From Myxococcota bacterium (GTDB lineage: Bacteria; Myxococcota_A; UBA9160; UBA4427): a stretch of DNA of 64,000 nucleotides. Where the stretch lies: NCBI GenBank assembly GCA_041389495.1, contig JAWKRT010000002.1, forward strand, positions 682,001 through 746,000, read 5' to 3'. Below, piece after piece: positions 53,279 to 62,856 of the stretch; positions within the stretch are counted from its first letter, which is position 1, and the number at the start of each line of letters is the position of its first letter. A model generated the notes under the pieces. That model was not told the DNA's origin. It did not search any database and was given only the letters and a program-made list of their open reading frames with translations. The position numbers and the translations under genes were made by a program.

Positions 53279-53280
53279 CC

Positions 53281-54756
53281 GTGGCCGTTCGAGTGCGATT
53301 CCGGTTCGTCGCCGCGCTCGCGTGCGCGATGCTCTGCGCGGCGGCGCCGGCCGCCGCCGAGTCCTTCGACGCGGCGCAGCGCCAGCTCGACGCGAAGCTC
53401 GACGCGGCGCTGAAGGATCTCGCGCGCACGCGCGACCAGATCGCGAAGGAGAAGATCCCGCTCTCGCGCGAGCTGTCGCAGCTCGAGGCGCAGGTGCTCG
53501 CGCTGCGCGAGCAGCGCGCCTCGCTGCAGAAGGCGCACGACAGCCGCACCATCGACATGACGTCGCTGCGCAAGCAGGTGACGTCGCTGCGCGAGCAGGA
53601 CGAGTTCCTCACGAGCCGCCTCACGGAGTTCACGCGCGACTTCGAGGCGCGTCTCGACATCAGCGAGACACCGCAGTACGAGGCGCTCACCGGCGCCGCG
53701 CTGCTCGCGGACAAGGACGCGAACCTCGACGCGCTCGGCAAGCGCGCGGCGCGCGTCGCCGTCGTGAAGGCGGCGCTCGACCGGCTGTCGGAGCAGCTCG
53801 GCGGGCGCGTCTACGCGGGCCAGGCGCTCGGCCCCGACGGCGTGCTCACACAGGGCACGTTCGTCGCGGTGGGCCCGACCACCTTCTACGCGAGCGAGGA
53901 CGGGCGGCAGAGCGGACTCGTCGAAGCGCGGCTCAACGCGGCCGACCCGGTCGTCGTCCCGCTGCCGGACGGGCTCGGCGACGAGATCGCGAAGGTGGCG
54001 CAGAACGGCGCCGGCGAGCTGCCGCTCGACGCGTCGCTCGGCAAGGCGCTCAAGATCGAGAAGGCGCGCAAGTCGCTGCTCGGATACATCGAGGACGGCG
54101 GCGTCGTCGGCCTCGTGATCGTCGTGCTCGGCCTCTCCGCCGTCGCGCTCACGGGCTTCAAGGCGCTCGAGATCGGCCGCTTCGAGGTCGCGAAGGGCGG
54201 CGATCTCGATGCGATCCTCGACGAGCTCGCGCGCGGACGTCAGGAGGCCGCGGCCGTGCGCGCGCGCGCCGTCCCGGGCGTCGCGGGCGACCTGCTCGTC
54301 ACCGGCGTCACGCACGCGGGCGAGAAGCGCGGCGTGATCGAGGAGCTGCTGTTCGAGAAGATCCTGCGCGCGCGGCCGGGGCTCGAGCGCTTCCTGCCCT
54401 TCCTCGCGATCACCGCGGGGGCCGCGCCGCTGCTCGGCCTGCTCGGCACCGTGACGGGCATGATCAAGACCTTCCAGCTCATCACGATCTTCGGAACGGG
54501 CGACGCGAAGAGCCTCTCGTCGGGCATCTCGGAGGCGCTCGTCACGACGGCGCTCGGCCTGATCGTCGCGATCCCGACGCTCGTGATGCACGGCGCGCTG
54601 TCGCGCATGGCCAAGCGCAAGCTCGGCATGCTCGAGGAGCTCTCGGTCGGGTTCGTGAACGGCGTGATGGCGATCCGTCACGGCGACGAGAACAAGCCGC
54701 TCGCGCCCGGGCCGCGCGCGCTCGTGGACCAGGCGCTCGCAGAGGAAGGAGAGTAG
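53281..54756 (+). CDS. TtpC-like MotA/TolQ/ExbB proton channel with periplasmic extension
   Basis: A 491-residue protein. A signal peptide (FVAALACAMLCAAAPAAAE) is followed by a periplasmic coiled coil (residues about 30-140), a beta-rich region, then three membrane spans of the ExbB type: VVGLVIVVLGLSAVALTG, FLAITAGAAPLLGLLGTVTGMI and ALVTTALGLIVAIPTLVM. APLLGLLGTVTGM is the channel signature. The long N-terminal extension is the mark of TtpC, the extra component of TonB2-type systems. GTG start at 53281 after GGAGG. Confidence 0.9.
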   Translation: MAVRVRFRFVAALACAMLCAAAPAAAESFDAAQRQLDAKLDAALKDLARTRDQIAKEKIPLSRELSQLEAQVLALREQRASLQKAHDSRTIDMTSLRKQVTSLREQDEFLTSRLTEFTRDFEARLDISETPQYEALTGAALLADKDANLDALGKRAARVAVVKAALDRLSEQLGGRVYAGQALGPDGVLTQGTFVAVGPTTFYASEDGRQSGLVEARLNAADPVVVPLPDGLGDEIAKVAQNGAGELPLDASLGKALKIEKARKSLLGYIEDGGVVGLVIVVLGLSAVALTGFKALEIGRFEVAKGGDLDAILDELARGRQEAAAVRARAVPGVAGDLLVTGVTHAGEKRGVIEELLFEKILRARPGLERFLPFLAITAGAAPLLGLLGTVTGMIKTFQLITIFGTGDAKSLSSGISEALVTTALGLIVAIPTLVMHGALSRMAKRKLGMLEELSVGFVNGVMAIRHGDENKPLAPGPRALVDQALAEEGE

Positions 54757-54758
54757 GC

Positions 54759-55340
54759 ATGTCGCAGATCCTGCACATCTGGCTGAGCGGCGGGTGGGTG
54801 ATGATCCCGCTCTTCGGCCTCGCGGTGGTGCTCTACGCGCAGGCGTTCCAGCTCGGCATGTTCGTGCGGCGCACCGACCTCTCGAACGAGGACGAGATGC
54901 TGTGGTGGGACTGGGTGCGCAAGCCCGAGGCCGCGCACGGCCGCGTCGGCGAGATCATCGACTACACACAGGCGGACGCGTCGTCGGCGAAGCAGGTGCG
55001 CAACCGCTTCGACGAGGTGCGCAGCGCGCTCGTCGGCCTGATCGATCGACGCTCGCGCTTCCTGCAGATGCTCGTGGCGACCGCGCCGCTGCTCGGCCTG
55101 CTCGGCACCGTGCTCGGCATGCTGCGCACGTTCTACGGCATCGCGACGAGCGGCGGCGCGGAGACGGCGGGCGTCGTGGCCGCGGGCATCTCGGAGGCGC
55201 TCGTGACCACGGAGACGGGCCTCATGATCGCGCTGCCCGGGCTCTTCGCCGTGATGCTCATCCAGCGCAAGCGCCACGCCATCGAGGCGCAGCTCGCGCG
55301 GCTCGAGAGCATGACGCTCACGTCGCTGCGGTTCGAATAG
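54759..55340 (+). CDS. exbB: ExbB/TolQ-type proton channel protein
   Basis: A 193-residue ExbB without the extension of its neighbour. Spans: GGWVMIPLFGLAVVLYAQAFQLG, LQMLVATAPLLGLLGTVLGML and ALVTTETGLMIALPGLFAVML. It forms the inner-membrane proton channel with ExbD and powers TonB. The ATG at 54759 follows GGAAGGAGA, two bases after the TtpC-like stop. Confidence 0.92.
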   Translation: MSQILHIWLSGGWVMIPLFGLAVVLYAQAFQLGMFVRRTDLSNEDEMLWWDWVRKPEAAHGRVGEIIDYTQADASSAKQVRNRFDEVRSALVGLIDRRSRFLQMLVATAPLLGLLGTVLGMLRTFYGIATSGGAETAGVVAAGISEALVTTETGLMIALPGLFAVMLIQRKRHAIEAQLARLESMTLTSLRFE

Positions 55341-55374
55341 CGACCGCGGCGAGGGGCGAAGGGGAGAGCGCGAC

Positions 55375-55776
55375 GTGGCCCGCCGATCGGTGATGGAGGA
55401 AGAGGAGCCGACCGAGATCAACCTCTCGGCGATGATCGACTGCATCTTCATCCTGCTCATCTTCTTCATCGTGACCACGGTCTTCGTCGAGGAGAAGGGC
55501 CTGCAGGTCGCGAAGCCCGACTCCGCCGCGTCCTCCGCCGTCGAGGAGACGCGCAGCGTCACGCTCGAGCTCGGCGCCGACGGCAAGGTGACGATCGACG
55601 GCAAGGGGGTGTCGCTGGCCGACGTCCCCGCGCGCGTGAAGAGCGGCATGATCGACGAGGAGACGCCCGTCGTCATCCGCGCGAACGCCAAGGCGCCGCA
55701 CGGCGCGTTCGTGGCCGTCTGGGACGCCGCGAAGCGCGGCGGTGCGCAGGCGCTCAGCTTCGACACGGTGAACTGA
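55375..55776 (+). CDS. exbD: ExbD-type protein, first of two
   Basis: A 133-residue ExbD. A short cytosolic start (EEEEPTEINLS) leads to AMIDCIFILLIFFIVTTVF, whose Asp is the proton-carrying residue, then a periplasmic domain ending HGAFVAVWDAAKRGGAQALSF. GTG start at 55375. The next ExbD begins two bases after the stop and has nearly the same membrane segment, so this is a tandem duplication with diverged periplasmic parts. Confidence 0.92.
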   Translation: MARRSVMEEEEPTEINLSAMIDCIFILLIFFIVTTVFVEEKGLQVAKPDSAASSAVEETRSVTLELGADGKVTIDGKGVSLADVPARVKSGMIDEETPVVIRANAKAPHGAFVAVWDAAKRGGAQALSFDTVN

Positions 55777-55777
55777 C

Positions 55778-56182
55778 GTGGCGCGCCGCAGCATCCTCGA
55801 CGAAGCCGACTCCGGCACGGCGATCGACCTGTCGCCGATGATCGACTGCATCTTCATCCTGCTGATCTTCTTCATCGTGACGACGGTCTTCGTCGAGGAG
55901 CCGGGCATCGAGGTGACGAAGCCCGACGCGACCGTCGACGCCGACCTCGAGAAGAACAGCATCATCGTGGCCATCTCCGCGGACAACAAGGTCGTGTACG
56001 GCGGGCGCGAGGTCGGCGTCGCGGGCGTCGGCGCGCGCGTGCGTCAGCTGCTCGCGAAGGACGACCTGCCCGTCATCATCCAGGCCGACGTGCGCACCGA
56101 GCACGGCGTCTTCTCCGACGTCTGGAGCGAGGTGAAGAACGCGGGCGCGAAGAAGATCAGCGTCTCCACGCGGAACGACTGA
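55778..56182 (+). CDS. exbD: ExbD-type protein, second of two
   Basis: A 134-residue ExbD paralogue: DLSPMIDCIFILLIFFIVTTVFVEE matches the first ExbD over the membrane span, including the key Asp. The periplasmic domain differs (HGVFSDVWSEVKNAGAKKISVST). Two ExbDs in one operon may make a mixed ExbD dimer in the channel. GTG start at 55778. Confidence 0.92.
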   Translation: MARRSILDEADSGTAIDLSPMIDCIFILLIFFIVTTVFVEEPGIEVTKPDATVDADLEKNSIIVAISADNKVVYGGREVGVAGVGARVRQLLAKDDLPVIIQADVRTEHGVFSDVWSEVKNAGAKKISVSTRND

Positions 56183-56199
56183 GGACGGATGGGCGCGCC

Positions 56200-56883
56200 A
56201 TGCCGAGGCCGGGCGAGAAGGGCACTCCGCGCACCTATCGCGCACCGGACGCCCGCGGAACGGCGCCGCGCGCCGTGCTGTTCGGCGCCGCGGTCGCGCT
56301 CGCGGTGTTCGTGGCGATGGCGCTCGCGCAGATGATCGGCGACCACGAGCCGCCCGAGGAGACGCTCGAGGACATGTCCATCGCCTACAAGGCGCCCGAC
56401 GTGCTCGAGATCGAGGAGGAGGAGGCGCCGCCGCCCGAGGAGGAGGAGCCGCCGCCCGAGCTCGAGAGCGAGCCGCCGCAGCTCTCGCTCGACCAGCTCG
56501 ACATCGCGCTCAATCCCGGCACGGGCGGCTCTCTCGCGGGCGACTTCGGCATGCCGACGTTCGCGACGAGCGCGAGCGATCTCGACACCGAGGGCTTCGT
56601 CGACTTCTCGAACCTCGACCAGGTGCCGCGGCCGATCGGCGTCGCGGGCTTCGACTTCCCGCGGCGCCTGCTCAAGAAGAAGGTCGACGGCCGCATCGTG
56701 CTGCTCATCAAGCTCGACGCGCAGGGAAACGTGCTCGAGGTCGAGGTCGACTCGTCGAACCTCCCCGACTTCGACGGCTTCGTGCTCGGCGAGGTGAAGC
56801 GCTGGAAGTTCACGCCGCCCACGCAGCAGGGGAAGCCCGTCAAGGCGAAGGCGCGTCTCCCCATCCCGATCCACATCAGCTGA
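56200..56883 (+). CDS. tonB: TonB protein with acidic proline-rich linker
   Basis: A 227-residue TonB. One N-terminal membrane anchor (AVLFGAAVALAVFVAMALAQMI) is followed by a Glu/Pro linker (EEEEAPPPEEEEPPPELESEPP). The C-terminal domain is in the usual place (KKKVDGRIVLLIKLDAQGNVLEVEVDSS, EVKRWKFTPPTQQGKPVKAKARLPIPI), with the YP-like region replaced by WKFTPP. The linker is acidic and lacks the usual Pro-Lys repeats. It energises the receptors, probably those at 44.6 and 59.4 kb. Confidence 0.92.
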   Translation: MPRPGEKGTPRTYRAPDARGTAPRAVLFGAAVALAVFVAMALAQMIGDHEPPEETLEDMSIAYKAPDVLEIEEEEAPPPEEEEPPPELESEPPQLSLDQLDIALNPGTGGSLAGDFGMPTFATSASDLDTEGFVDFSNLDQVPRPIGVAGFDFPRRLLKKKVDGRIVLLIKLDAQGNVLEVEVDSSNLPDFDGFVLGEVKRWKFTPPTQQGKPVKAKARLPIPIHIS

Positions 56884-56933
56884 CGGACCGAACCGGCGGC
56901 GCGTCTCGTCGCGCACGCGCAAGGGCCCCCGAC

Positions 56934-58316
56934 ATGCACCGCTCCCTCCCGCTCGGACGCTCCCTCGCAATCCTGGTCGCGCTGCTCGCGCTCGCGGCGC
57001 CCGTCGCGCGCGCGGCGGAGCCGGTGCCGTGGACGGGCCCCGACGTGCTCGACGACCCGCAGTGGCGCAAGCACTTCCTCGGCTCGTACGGCTTCCTCTC
57101 GGGCGCCGAGCCGCAGCCGAGCGCGACGGAGCTCGAGCTCCTGCGCGAAGTGATCGAGGTGATGAAGGCGAACCCGCAGGCGGCGGCGAAGATGCTCGAG
57201 GGCCAGGTGGGCGACGGCAGCAGCGCGGCGCTCGACTTCGTGCTCGCGAACCTGCAGTTCCAGAGCGGCGCGCACGACGCCGCGCTCGCGAACTACGAGC
57301 GCGCGATCGCGAAGTTCCCCGACTTCCGCCGCGCGCACAAGAACCTGGGCCTGCTCTACGTGCAGAAGGGCCACGCGTGGCCGAAGGCGGTGGAGCACCT
57401 GTCGCGCGCCGTCGAGCTCGGCGACCGCGACGGTCGCAACTTCGGCCTGCTCGGCTTCGCGCACCTGAACCTCGAGAACTTCCTCGCCGCGGAGGAGGCC
57501 TATCGACAGGCCGTACTCGCCGAGCCGAGCGTGCGCGACTGGAAGCTCGGCCTCGCGCGCGCGCTGCTCTCGATGGAGAAGTACGCCGAGGCCGTCTCGA
57601 TCTTCGACATGCTGATCGCCGAGAACCCCGAGGACGCGAGCGCCTGGATGGGACAGGCGAACGCCTACATCGGCCTCGAGAAGCCGGAGGCCGCCGCCGT
57701 CAACCTCGAGGCCGTGCGCATGATGGGCAAGGCGCAGACGTCGAGCCTCGTGCTGCTCGGCGACATCTACATGAACGCGGGAAACACCGAGCTCGCGAAG
57801 GACGCCTACCTCGAGGTGATCCGCAGCGACGCGACCGGCGGAAGCTTCGAGACGGCCGTGCGCGCGGCCGACCTGCTGCTCCGCACGCGCGCCTACGACG
57901 CGGCCGGCGACGTGCTCCGCACCATCGACGGGCGCTACGCGGGGCTCGCGCGCGACGACGAGCTGCAGGTGCTGACGCTCAAGGCGAAGCTCGCGCGCGC
58001 GACGGGACGCAAGCAGGAGGCGGCGAAGCTGCTCGAGTCCGTCGTCGAGCGCGACGGCACGCGCGGCGACGCGCTGATCGAGCTCGCGTCGTTCCACGCG
58101 TCGCAGGGGAACACCGCGAAGGCGCTCTTCCTGCTCGAGCGCGCCGAGAGCCTCGACGCCTACGCGTACCCCGCACTGCTCGAGCACGCGCAGCTCCTCG
58201 TCGGCGAGAAGGACTACGCGAAGGCGGCCGAGCTGCTGCGGCGCGCCCTGCAGCTGCGCAGCGAGCCGCGCGTCGAGCGCTTCCTCGCGCTCGTCGAGGA
58301 GTCGATCCGCCCGTAG
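56934..58316 (+). CDS. periplasmic TPR protein of the TonB operon
   Basis: A 460-residue exported protein: signal peptide (LAILVALLALAAPVARAAE), then at least eight TPR-like units (AALDFVLANLQFQSGAHDAALANYERAIAKFPDFRRAHKNLGLLY and so on). TPR proteins close TtpC-type operons in related bacteria and may hold the complex against peptidoglycan or the receptor. It starts 50 bases after the TonB stop. There is no catalytic motif. Confidence 0.85.
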   Translation: MHRSLPLGRSLAILVALLALAAPVARAAEPVPWTGPDVLDDPQWRKHFLGSYGFLSGAEPQPSATELELLREVIEVMKANPQAAAKMLEGQVGDGSSAALDFVLANLQFQSGAHDAALANYERAIAKFPDFRRAHKNLGLLYVQKGHAWPKAVEHLSRAVELGDRDGRNFGLLGFAHLNLENFLAAEEAYRQAVLAEPSVRDWKLGLARALLSMEKYAEAVSIFDMLIAENPEDASAWMGQANAYIGLEKPEAAAVNLEAVRMMGKAQTSSLVLLGDIYMNAGNTELAKDAYLEVIRSDATGGSFETAVRAADLLLRTRAYDAAGDVLRTIDGRYAGLARDDELQVLTLKAKLARATGRKQEAAKLLESVVERDGTRGDALIELASFHASQGNTAKALFLLERAESLDAYAYPALLEHAQLLVGEKDYAKAAELLRRALQLRSEPRVERFLALVEESIRP

Positions 58317-58556
58317 TCGCGTGACGAACGCGTGAGCGCCGCCTTCGCGCGGCTGCCGCGCGCGCGTCGACCGCGTCGCCACATTCGTTCACGAAATCGC
58401 CACGGACTCCTCACGGCTGCGTCGACCGGTGGCGACGCGGCGGAGGTATCTCTCCGCGCGCAACGACGGGGCGTTCCGCGCGCGCGTTGCCGACCTCTCG
58501 ACTCCCCACGCGACCGCCGCGCAGCGGCGGACCGCACGACTGGAGGGCTTCCCCCG

Positions 58557-59366
58557 ATGCCCGATCGAAGGCTCCGCGCCGCCGCGTCGCTGTGCGCGCT
58601 CGCCTCGCTCGTGACCCTCGCGGCGCCCGCGCGCGCGGAGCTGATCGCGGGCTGGGACTTCTCGCAGTACGCGTCGAGCGGCTTCCTGTCCCTCGACGGC
58701 GTGACGTTCACCGCGACGCTGCCCGCGAACTACTCGGACTTCGACCCGACGTTCAACGCCGGCGCCGAGTCGGCCGCGTTCGGCGCGATGTACATGGACG
58801 GCTCGTTCGGCTCGACCGACATCTCGGGCGTGCTCGGCACGTTCGCCGAGCCCTTCCAGCCCCTCGACGGCTCGCTCGTCGGCAACGCCGACGCGCCCTT
58901 CCCGATTCCCTTCGACGCGCACTCGGTGCTGACGTCCGAGGGCCAGACGTTCGCCAACTTCCTGAGCTTCGGCGCGTTCCAGACCGGGTCGCTCGTGTTC
59001 GAGGCCGATCTCGGGTCCGTCGCACAGACGCGTGGCAACTGGTCGGTGAGCTTCGGCGGACAGACGCTCTCGGGCACCGCGACGGTGGACGTCGAGTTCT
59101 CGACCGACGGCGCCTCCTACCAGAGCTTCGGCTCGGTGATGCTGACGACGGTCGACACGGCCTTCGACGTCGCACTCGGCACCGCGACGAGCTCGACGGC
59201 CTACGTCCGTCTCACGCTGAACACGGCGAACGCCTTCGACATCCCGTACATCGACAACGTCGCGATCGAGGCGCCCGAGGCCGGTTCGGGCGCGGCTTCC
59301 GCGCTCGCGCTCGTCACGTTGGGCCTGCTCCGCTCGCGGCGCGCCCGCACCTCGTCGATCGGCTGA
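58557..59366 (+). CDS. exported protein with PEP-CTERM-like tail
   Basis: A 269-residue exported protein with a signal peptide (AASLCALASLVTLAAPARAE), a beta-rich mature part (GWDFSQYASSGFLSLDGVTFTATLP; VEFSTDGASYQSFGSV; TAYVRLTLNTANAFDIPYIDNV) and a C-terminal APEAGSG, hydrophobic ASALALVTLGLL, RSRRAR segment. That resembles a PEP-CTERM sorting signal with PEA for PEP. Related proteins are processed by exosortase, but no exosortase gene is in this window. GGAGG precedes the ATG at 58557. It sits between the TonB operon and a large receptor. Confidence 0.75.
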   Translation: MPDRRLRAAASLCALASLVTLAAPARAELIAGWDFSQYASSGFLSLDGVTFTATLPANYSDFDPTFNAGAESAAFGAMYMDGSFGSTDISGVLGTFAEPFQPLDGSLVGNADAPFPIPFDAHSVLTSEGQTFANFLSFGAFQTGSLVFEADLGSVAQTRGNWSVSFGGQTLSGTATVDVEFSTDGASYQSFGSVMLTTVDTAFDVALGTATSSTAYVRLTLNTANAFDIPYIDNVAIEAPEAGSGAASALALVTLGLLRSRRARTSSIG

Positions 59367-59406
59367 GCGTCTCCGCGCACCTTCCTTCGGCTGGAGGCTC
59401 GGTCGA

Positions 59407-62400
59407 GTGCCCCCCCACCAACGTCCGGCTCGCGCGCGTCGCGCGCGGCTCGCCCGGTGCGGCTTCGCGATCGCCGTCGTCGCGGGGCTGCTCGCGCTCG
59501 GCGCGGTCGCGGCGCCGCGCGTCGCGCGCGCGCAGGACGAGGTCGAGAACCCGTTCGAAGGCTTCGGGAGTGCGACGGCGGTGGAAGGCGCGGCCGAGGC
59601 GCCGGCCGAGGGCGACGGCACGCTGAGCGGCCAGGTCTTCGACGACCGGACGGGCGCGCCGATCGCGGGCGCGACCGTCATCCTCGCACCGGCCGGCGGA
59701 GGCGCCGGCGCCCGCCAGCAGGTGCGCACGACGAGCGCGAGCGGCGACTTCGACTTCGGCGCCGTCGCGGCGGGCCGCTACGACGTGCAGTTCGTCAAGG
59801 CCGGCTACCGCACCTCGAAGGTGACGGGCGTCGAGGTGGTGGCCGGCGAGGACGCCGTCCAGGACTTCCCGATGCCGGCGCTCGCTGCGGCCTCGTCCGA
59901 GGCCGTGCTGCAGCTCGACGACTTCGTCGTCGACGCCGAGGTCGCCGGCGAGCTCATGGTCGCGCTCGACATCCGGCTCGAGAGCGACCAGCTCGCGAAC
60001 GTGCTCGGCGCGGAGGACCTGTCGAAGTACGCGGCGAGCGACGTCGCCGACGCGCTCAAGCGCGTCGCGGGCGTGAACATCGTCGAGGGGCAGTTCGCGA
60101 TCATCCGCGGCCTCGAGGATCGCTATTCGAGCACGCTCTACAACGGCGCTCCCGTGCCGAGCCCCGACCCCGACAAGCAGAGCGTGCAGCTCGACCTGTT
60201 CCCGTCCGACGTCGTGAGCAACCTCGTCGTCGAGAAGACGTTCGGCGCGAGCTCGCCGAGCAACTCTTCCGGCGGCTCGATCGACATCGTCACGCACGAC
60301 TACCCCGAGGAGTTCCAGCTCAAGGTGAGCCTCGGCTCGGGCTTCGAGGACAACGCGCTCGACCGATTCCTCGCGTGGGAGCCCGTCTCGGCGACGGGGC
60401 GCGACGTCGGCAGCGGGCGCGACGTCGTCGAGAGCGACATCGGCGCGTCGATCGGCGGGCGTCGCACGTTCTTCCGGCGCGAGTTCCGCGCGAAGGCGGT
60501 CGTCAACTGGGAGATCGACTACGGCACGGCGTTCGGCTTCCAGGAGAGCCGCGAGCCCGATCGGGCGTGGCTGCCCGGGCAGCCGCGTCCGAGCTTCATC
60601 CGCTCCTTCCAGTCGGGCGACCTCTCGCTCGGGAGGCTCGGCCTGTCGGAGGGGCGCTACGACCTCACGACGAGCGACCGCGAGGAGCAGCTCACGGCCT
60701 ATCTCGGCTTCGGCTTCGACCTCGACGAGAAGGGCCAGCACACGATCGACTCGTCGGTCTTCTGGACGCGCAAGCGCGACGAGACCGTGCAGCTGCGCGA
60801 GAACGGCTACCTGCCCGGCTTCGACTACGCCGCGCTCGCGCAGCAGGAGATCGACAACGGGCTCGTGACGAACGCGGCGTTCCTCGGGTCGTCGACGCTC
60901 GGCGCGTTCGTGGGCCGCGGCGGGCTCGGCGCGCGCGAGGAGCGCACGGAGCGGCCGAGCCGCGGCGCGCTCTGGTTCACGAACTACTCGCGCTCGAACT
61001 CGCTCGAGCGCGAGCGCGACCTGCTCGTCTACCAGACCAACGGCCACCACACGATCGCGGCGCTCGACGACCTGGAGGTCGACTGGGTCGTGAACCAGGC
61101 GTCGACGACGCAGCGCGAGAGCTCGCGCGGAGCGAGCATCTTCTTCGAGCCGGACGACCTGCTGCAGCCCGCGCCGACGTCGTTCCCGTCGCGGCTCGCG
61201 GGGCTCGGACCCGGCATCTTCGCCACCGACAAGGGCGACATCCGCTTCAGCTTCACCGACATCGAGGAGAACCAGGACTTCGCGCGCGTCGACGCGCACT
61301 ACGACGTCGAGCCGATCCCGCACGTCGTGTTCGAGGTCGGGAGCGGCGGCTGGTACGAGCGCTCGCGGCGCAGCGCGGACTCGAACTTCCTGCAGAGCCC
61401 GGTGCCGGCGGGGTGCGGGTCGACGAACCCCGCGTGCGACGGCACGGTCTCGCAGTTCGCGTTCCTCGGCGACACGCGCGAGCAGCTCGGCCGGAACATC
61501 TTCGCGAACCTCGGGCGCAGCCCGACGACGGGCACGTTCACCGGCACGCGCATCGTCGCGAACGACGCCGAGCGCGAGATCTGGGCGTGGTTCGTCGACG
61601 GCAAGTGGACCTTCTTCGAGGACTTCGACCTGCTCGCCGGACTGCGTCTCGAGAACATCTTCATCGAGTCGCTGAACGACGCGTTCACGGGCGAGTTCGA
61701 CCCGGACGGCACGCCGAAGATCTTCCCGTCCGCCTACCTGATGTTCGACCGCTTCGACAACCCGAGCCGGCCGTTCGAGGCCGCGCCGCCGCCCGGCACG
61801 ACGTTCAACGACCAGATCCTCGGGATCCGCGTGCCGATCGACCCGAACACCGGCCTCGTCGACCTCCGCACGCGCGAGGAGATCCTCGCGCTGGTGAACG
61901 GCGAGATCGACGAGCGCTTCTACCTGCCGTCGGCGGGCTTCGCCTATCGACCGATCGAGGGCCTCGTGCTCCGCGGCGCGTACTCGCAGACGGTCGCGCG
62001 GCCGTCGCTGCGCGAGCTCGGCTACTACGTGACCGTCGACGCCGGGACGTCGGACCAGGTGGTCGGCAACCCGCAGCTCGGCCTCTCGGAGGTCGAGAGC
62101 TACGACGCGCGCGTCGAGTACGTGTGGGGGCCGTTCGGCGACCTCGTCGCGTTCAGCGCCTTCTACAAGCGCATCGACGACCCGATCGAGAGCATCGTGC
62201 TGCGCGACCCGACGAACGCGGAGTTCGACTCGTCCGCGCTCTTCCGCACCTTCTTCAACAACCAGAACCAGGCGCGGCTCTGGGGCATCGAGATCGAGGC
62301 GCGCAAGGCGCTCGACTTCCTCGGCGTCGACTTCCTCGAGCACTTCACGGTCGGCGGCAACTTCACGTACATCGACGCCGAGGTGGCGCGGAGCCAGGCG

Positions 62401-62856
62401 GAGATCCAGCGCTCGCTCCCGTTCTTCGGGGTGCTCGCGGCCGACCGCGAGGTGTTCCGCGGGCTCGAGCGCAAGCGCCGCCTGTTCGGCCAGCCCGAGT
62501 GGATCGCGAACGCCGACGTGAGCTTCGAGCACGAGGAGTGGGGAACGCGGGCGACCCTCGCCGTCTTCGCGATCAGCGACGTGCTCGACGCCGCCGGCAG
62601 CGCGACGCTGCTCCGCGGCGGCCCGCCCATCGCGGCGACGATCGACCAGTACATCGACTGGTTCTACCAGGTGGATCTCGTCGTGAGCCAGGACGTGCCG
62701 TGGGTCGACGGCCTCTCGTTCAAGATGAGCGTCAAGAACCTCACCGACAGCCGACGCGCGATCGTCTACGACCCGAACCAGACCGCGGGGCGCATTCCCG
62801 AGCGCCAGTTCAAGGTCGGCCGCGACTTCTCGTTCGCTCTCAAGTACGAGTTCTGA
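59407..62856 (+). CDS. large TonB-dependent receptor with carboxypeptidase-like domain
   Basis: A 1149-residue outer-membrane receptor. Signal peptide (AIAVVAGLLALGAVAAPRVARAQ), a CarboxypepD-regulatory-like beta domain (GTLSGQVFDDRTGAPIAGATVIL, SGDFDFGAVAAGRYDVQFVKAGY), a plug (DVADALKRVAGVNIVEGQFAIIRGLEDRYSSTLYNGAPVPS) and a long barrel ending FSFALKYEF. Its length exceeds typical siderophore receptors and resembles those for large oligomers or proteins. GTG start at 59407 after GGAGG. It follows the TonB operon and precedes the beta-helix protein, suggesting a joint uptake system. Confidence 0.92.
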   Translation: MPPHQRPARARRARLARCGFAIAVVAGLLALGAVAAPRVARAQDEVENPFEGFGSATAVEGAAEAPAEGDGTLSGQVFDDRTGAPIAGATVILAPAGGGAGARQQVRTTSASGDFDFGAVAAGRYDVQFVKAGYRTSKVTGVEVVAGEDAVQDFPMPALAAASSEAVLQLDDFVVDAEVAGELMVALDIRLESDQLANVLGAEDLSKYAASDVADALKRVAGVNIVEGQFAIIRGLEDRYSSTLYNGAPVPSPDPDKQSVQLDLFPSDVVSNLVVEKTFGASSPSNSSGGSIDIVTHDYPEEFQLKVSLGSGFEDNALDRFLAWEPVSATGRDVGSGRDVVESDIGASIGGRRTFFRREFRAKAVVNWEIDYGTAFGFQESREPDRAWLPGQPRPSFIRSFQSGDLSLGRLGLSEGRYDLTTSDREEQLTAYLGFGFDLDEKGQHTIDSSVFWTRKRDETVQLRENGYLPGFDYAALAQQEIDNGLVTNAAFLGSSTLGAFVGRGGLGAREERTERPSRGALWFTNYSRSNSLERERDLLVYQTNGHHTIAALDDLEVDWVVNQASTTQRESSRGASIFFEPDDLLQPAPTSFPSRLAGLGPGIFATDKGDIRFSFTDIEENQDFARVDAHYDVEPIPHVVFEVGSGGWYERSRRSADSNFLQSPVPAGCGSTNPACDGTVSQFAFLGDTREQLGRNIFANLGRSPTTGTFTGTRIVANDAEREIWAWFVDGKWTFFEDFDLLAGLRLENIFIESLNDAFTGEFDPDGTPKIFPSAYLMFDRFDNPSRPFEAAPPPGTTFNDQILGIRVPIDPNTGLVDLRTREEILALVNGEIDERFYLPSAGFAYRPIEGLVLRGAYSQTVARPSLRELGYYVTVDAGTSDQVVGNPQLGLSEVESYDARVEYVWGPFGDLVAFSAFYKRIDDPIESIVLRDPTNAEFDSSALFRTFFNNQNQARLWGIEIEARKALDFLGVDFLEHFTVGGNFTYIDAEVARSQAEIQRSLPFFGVLAADREVFRGLERKRRLFGQPEWIANADVSFEHEEWGTRATLAVFAISDVLDAAGSATLLRGGPPIAATIDQYIDWFYQVDLVVSQDVPWVDGLSFKMSVKNLTDSRRAIVYDPNQTAGRIPERQFKVGRDFSFALKYEF

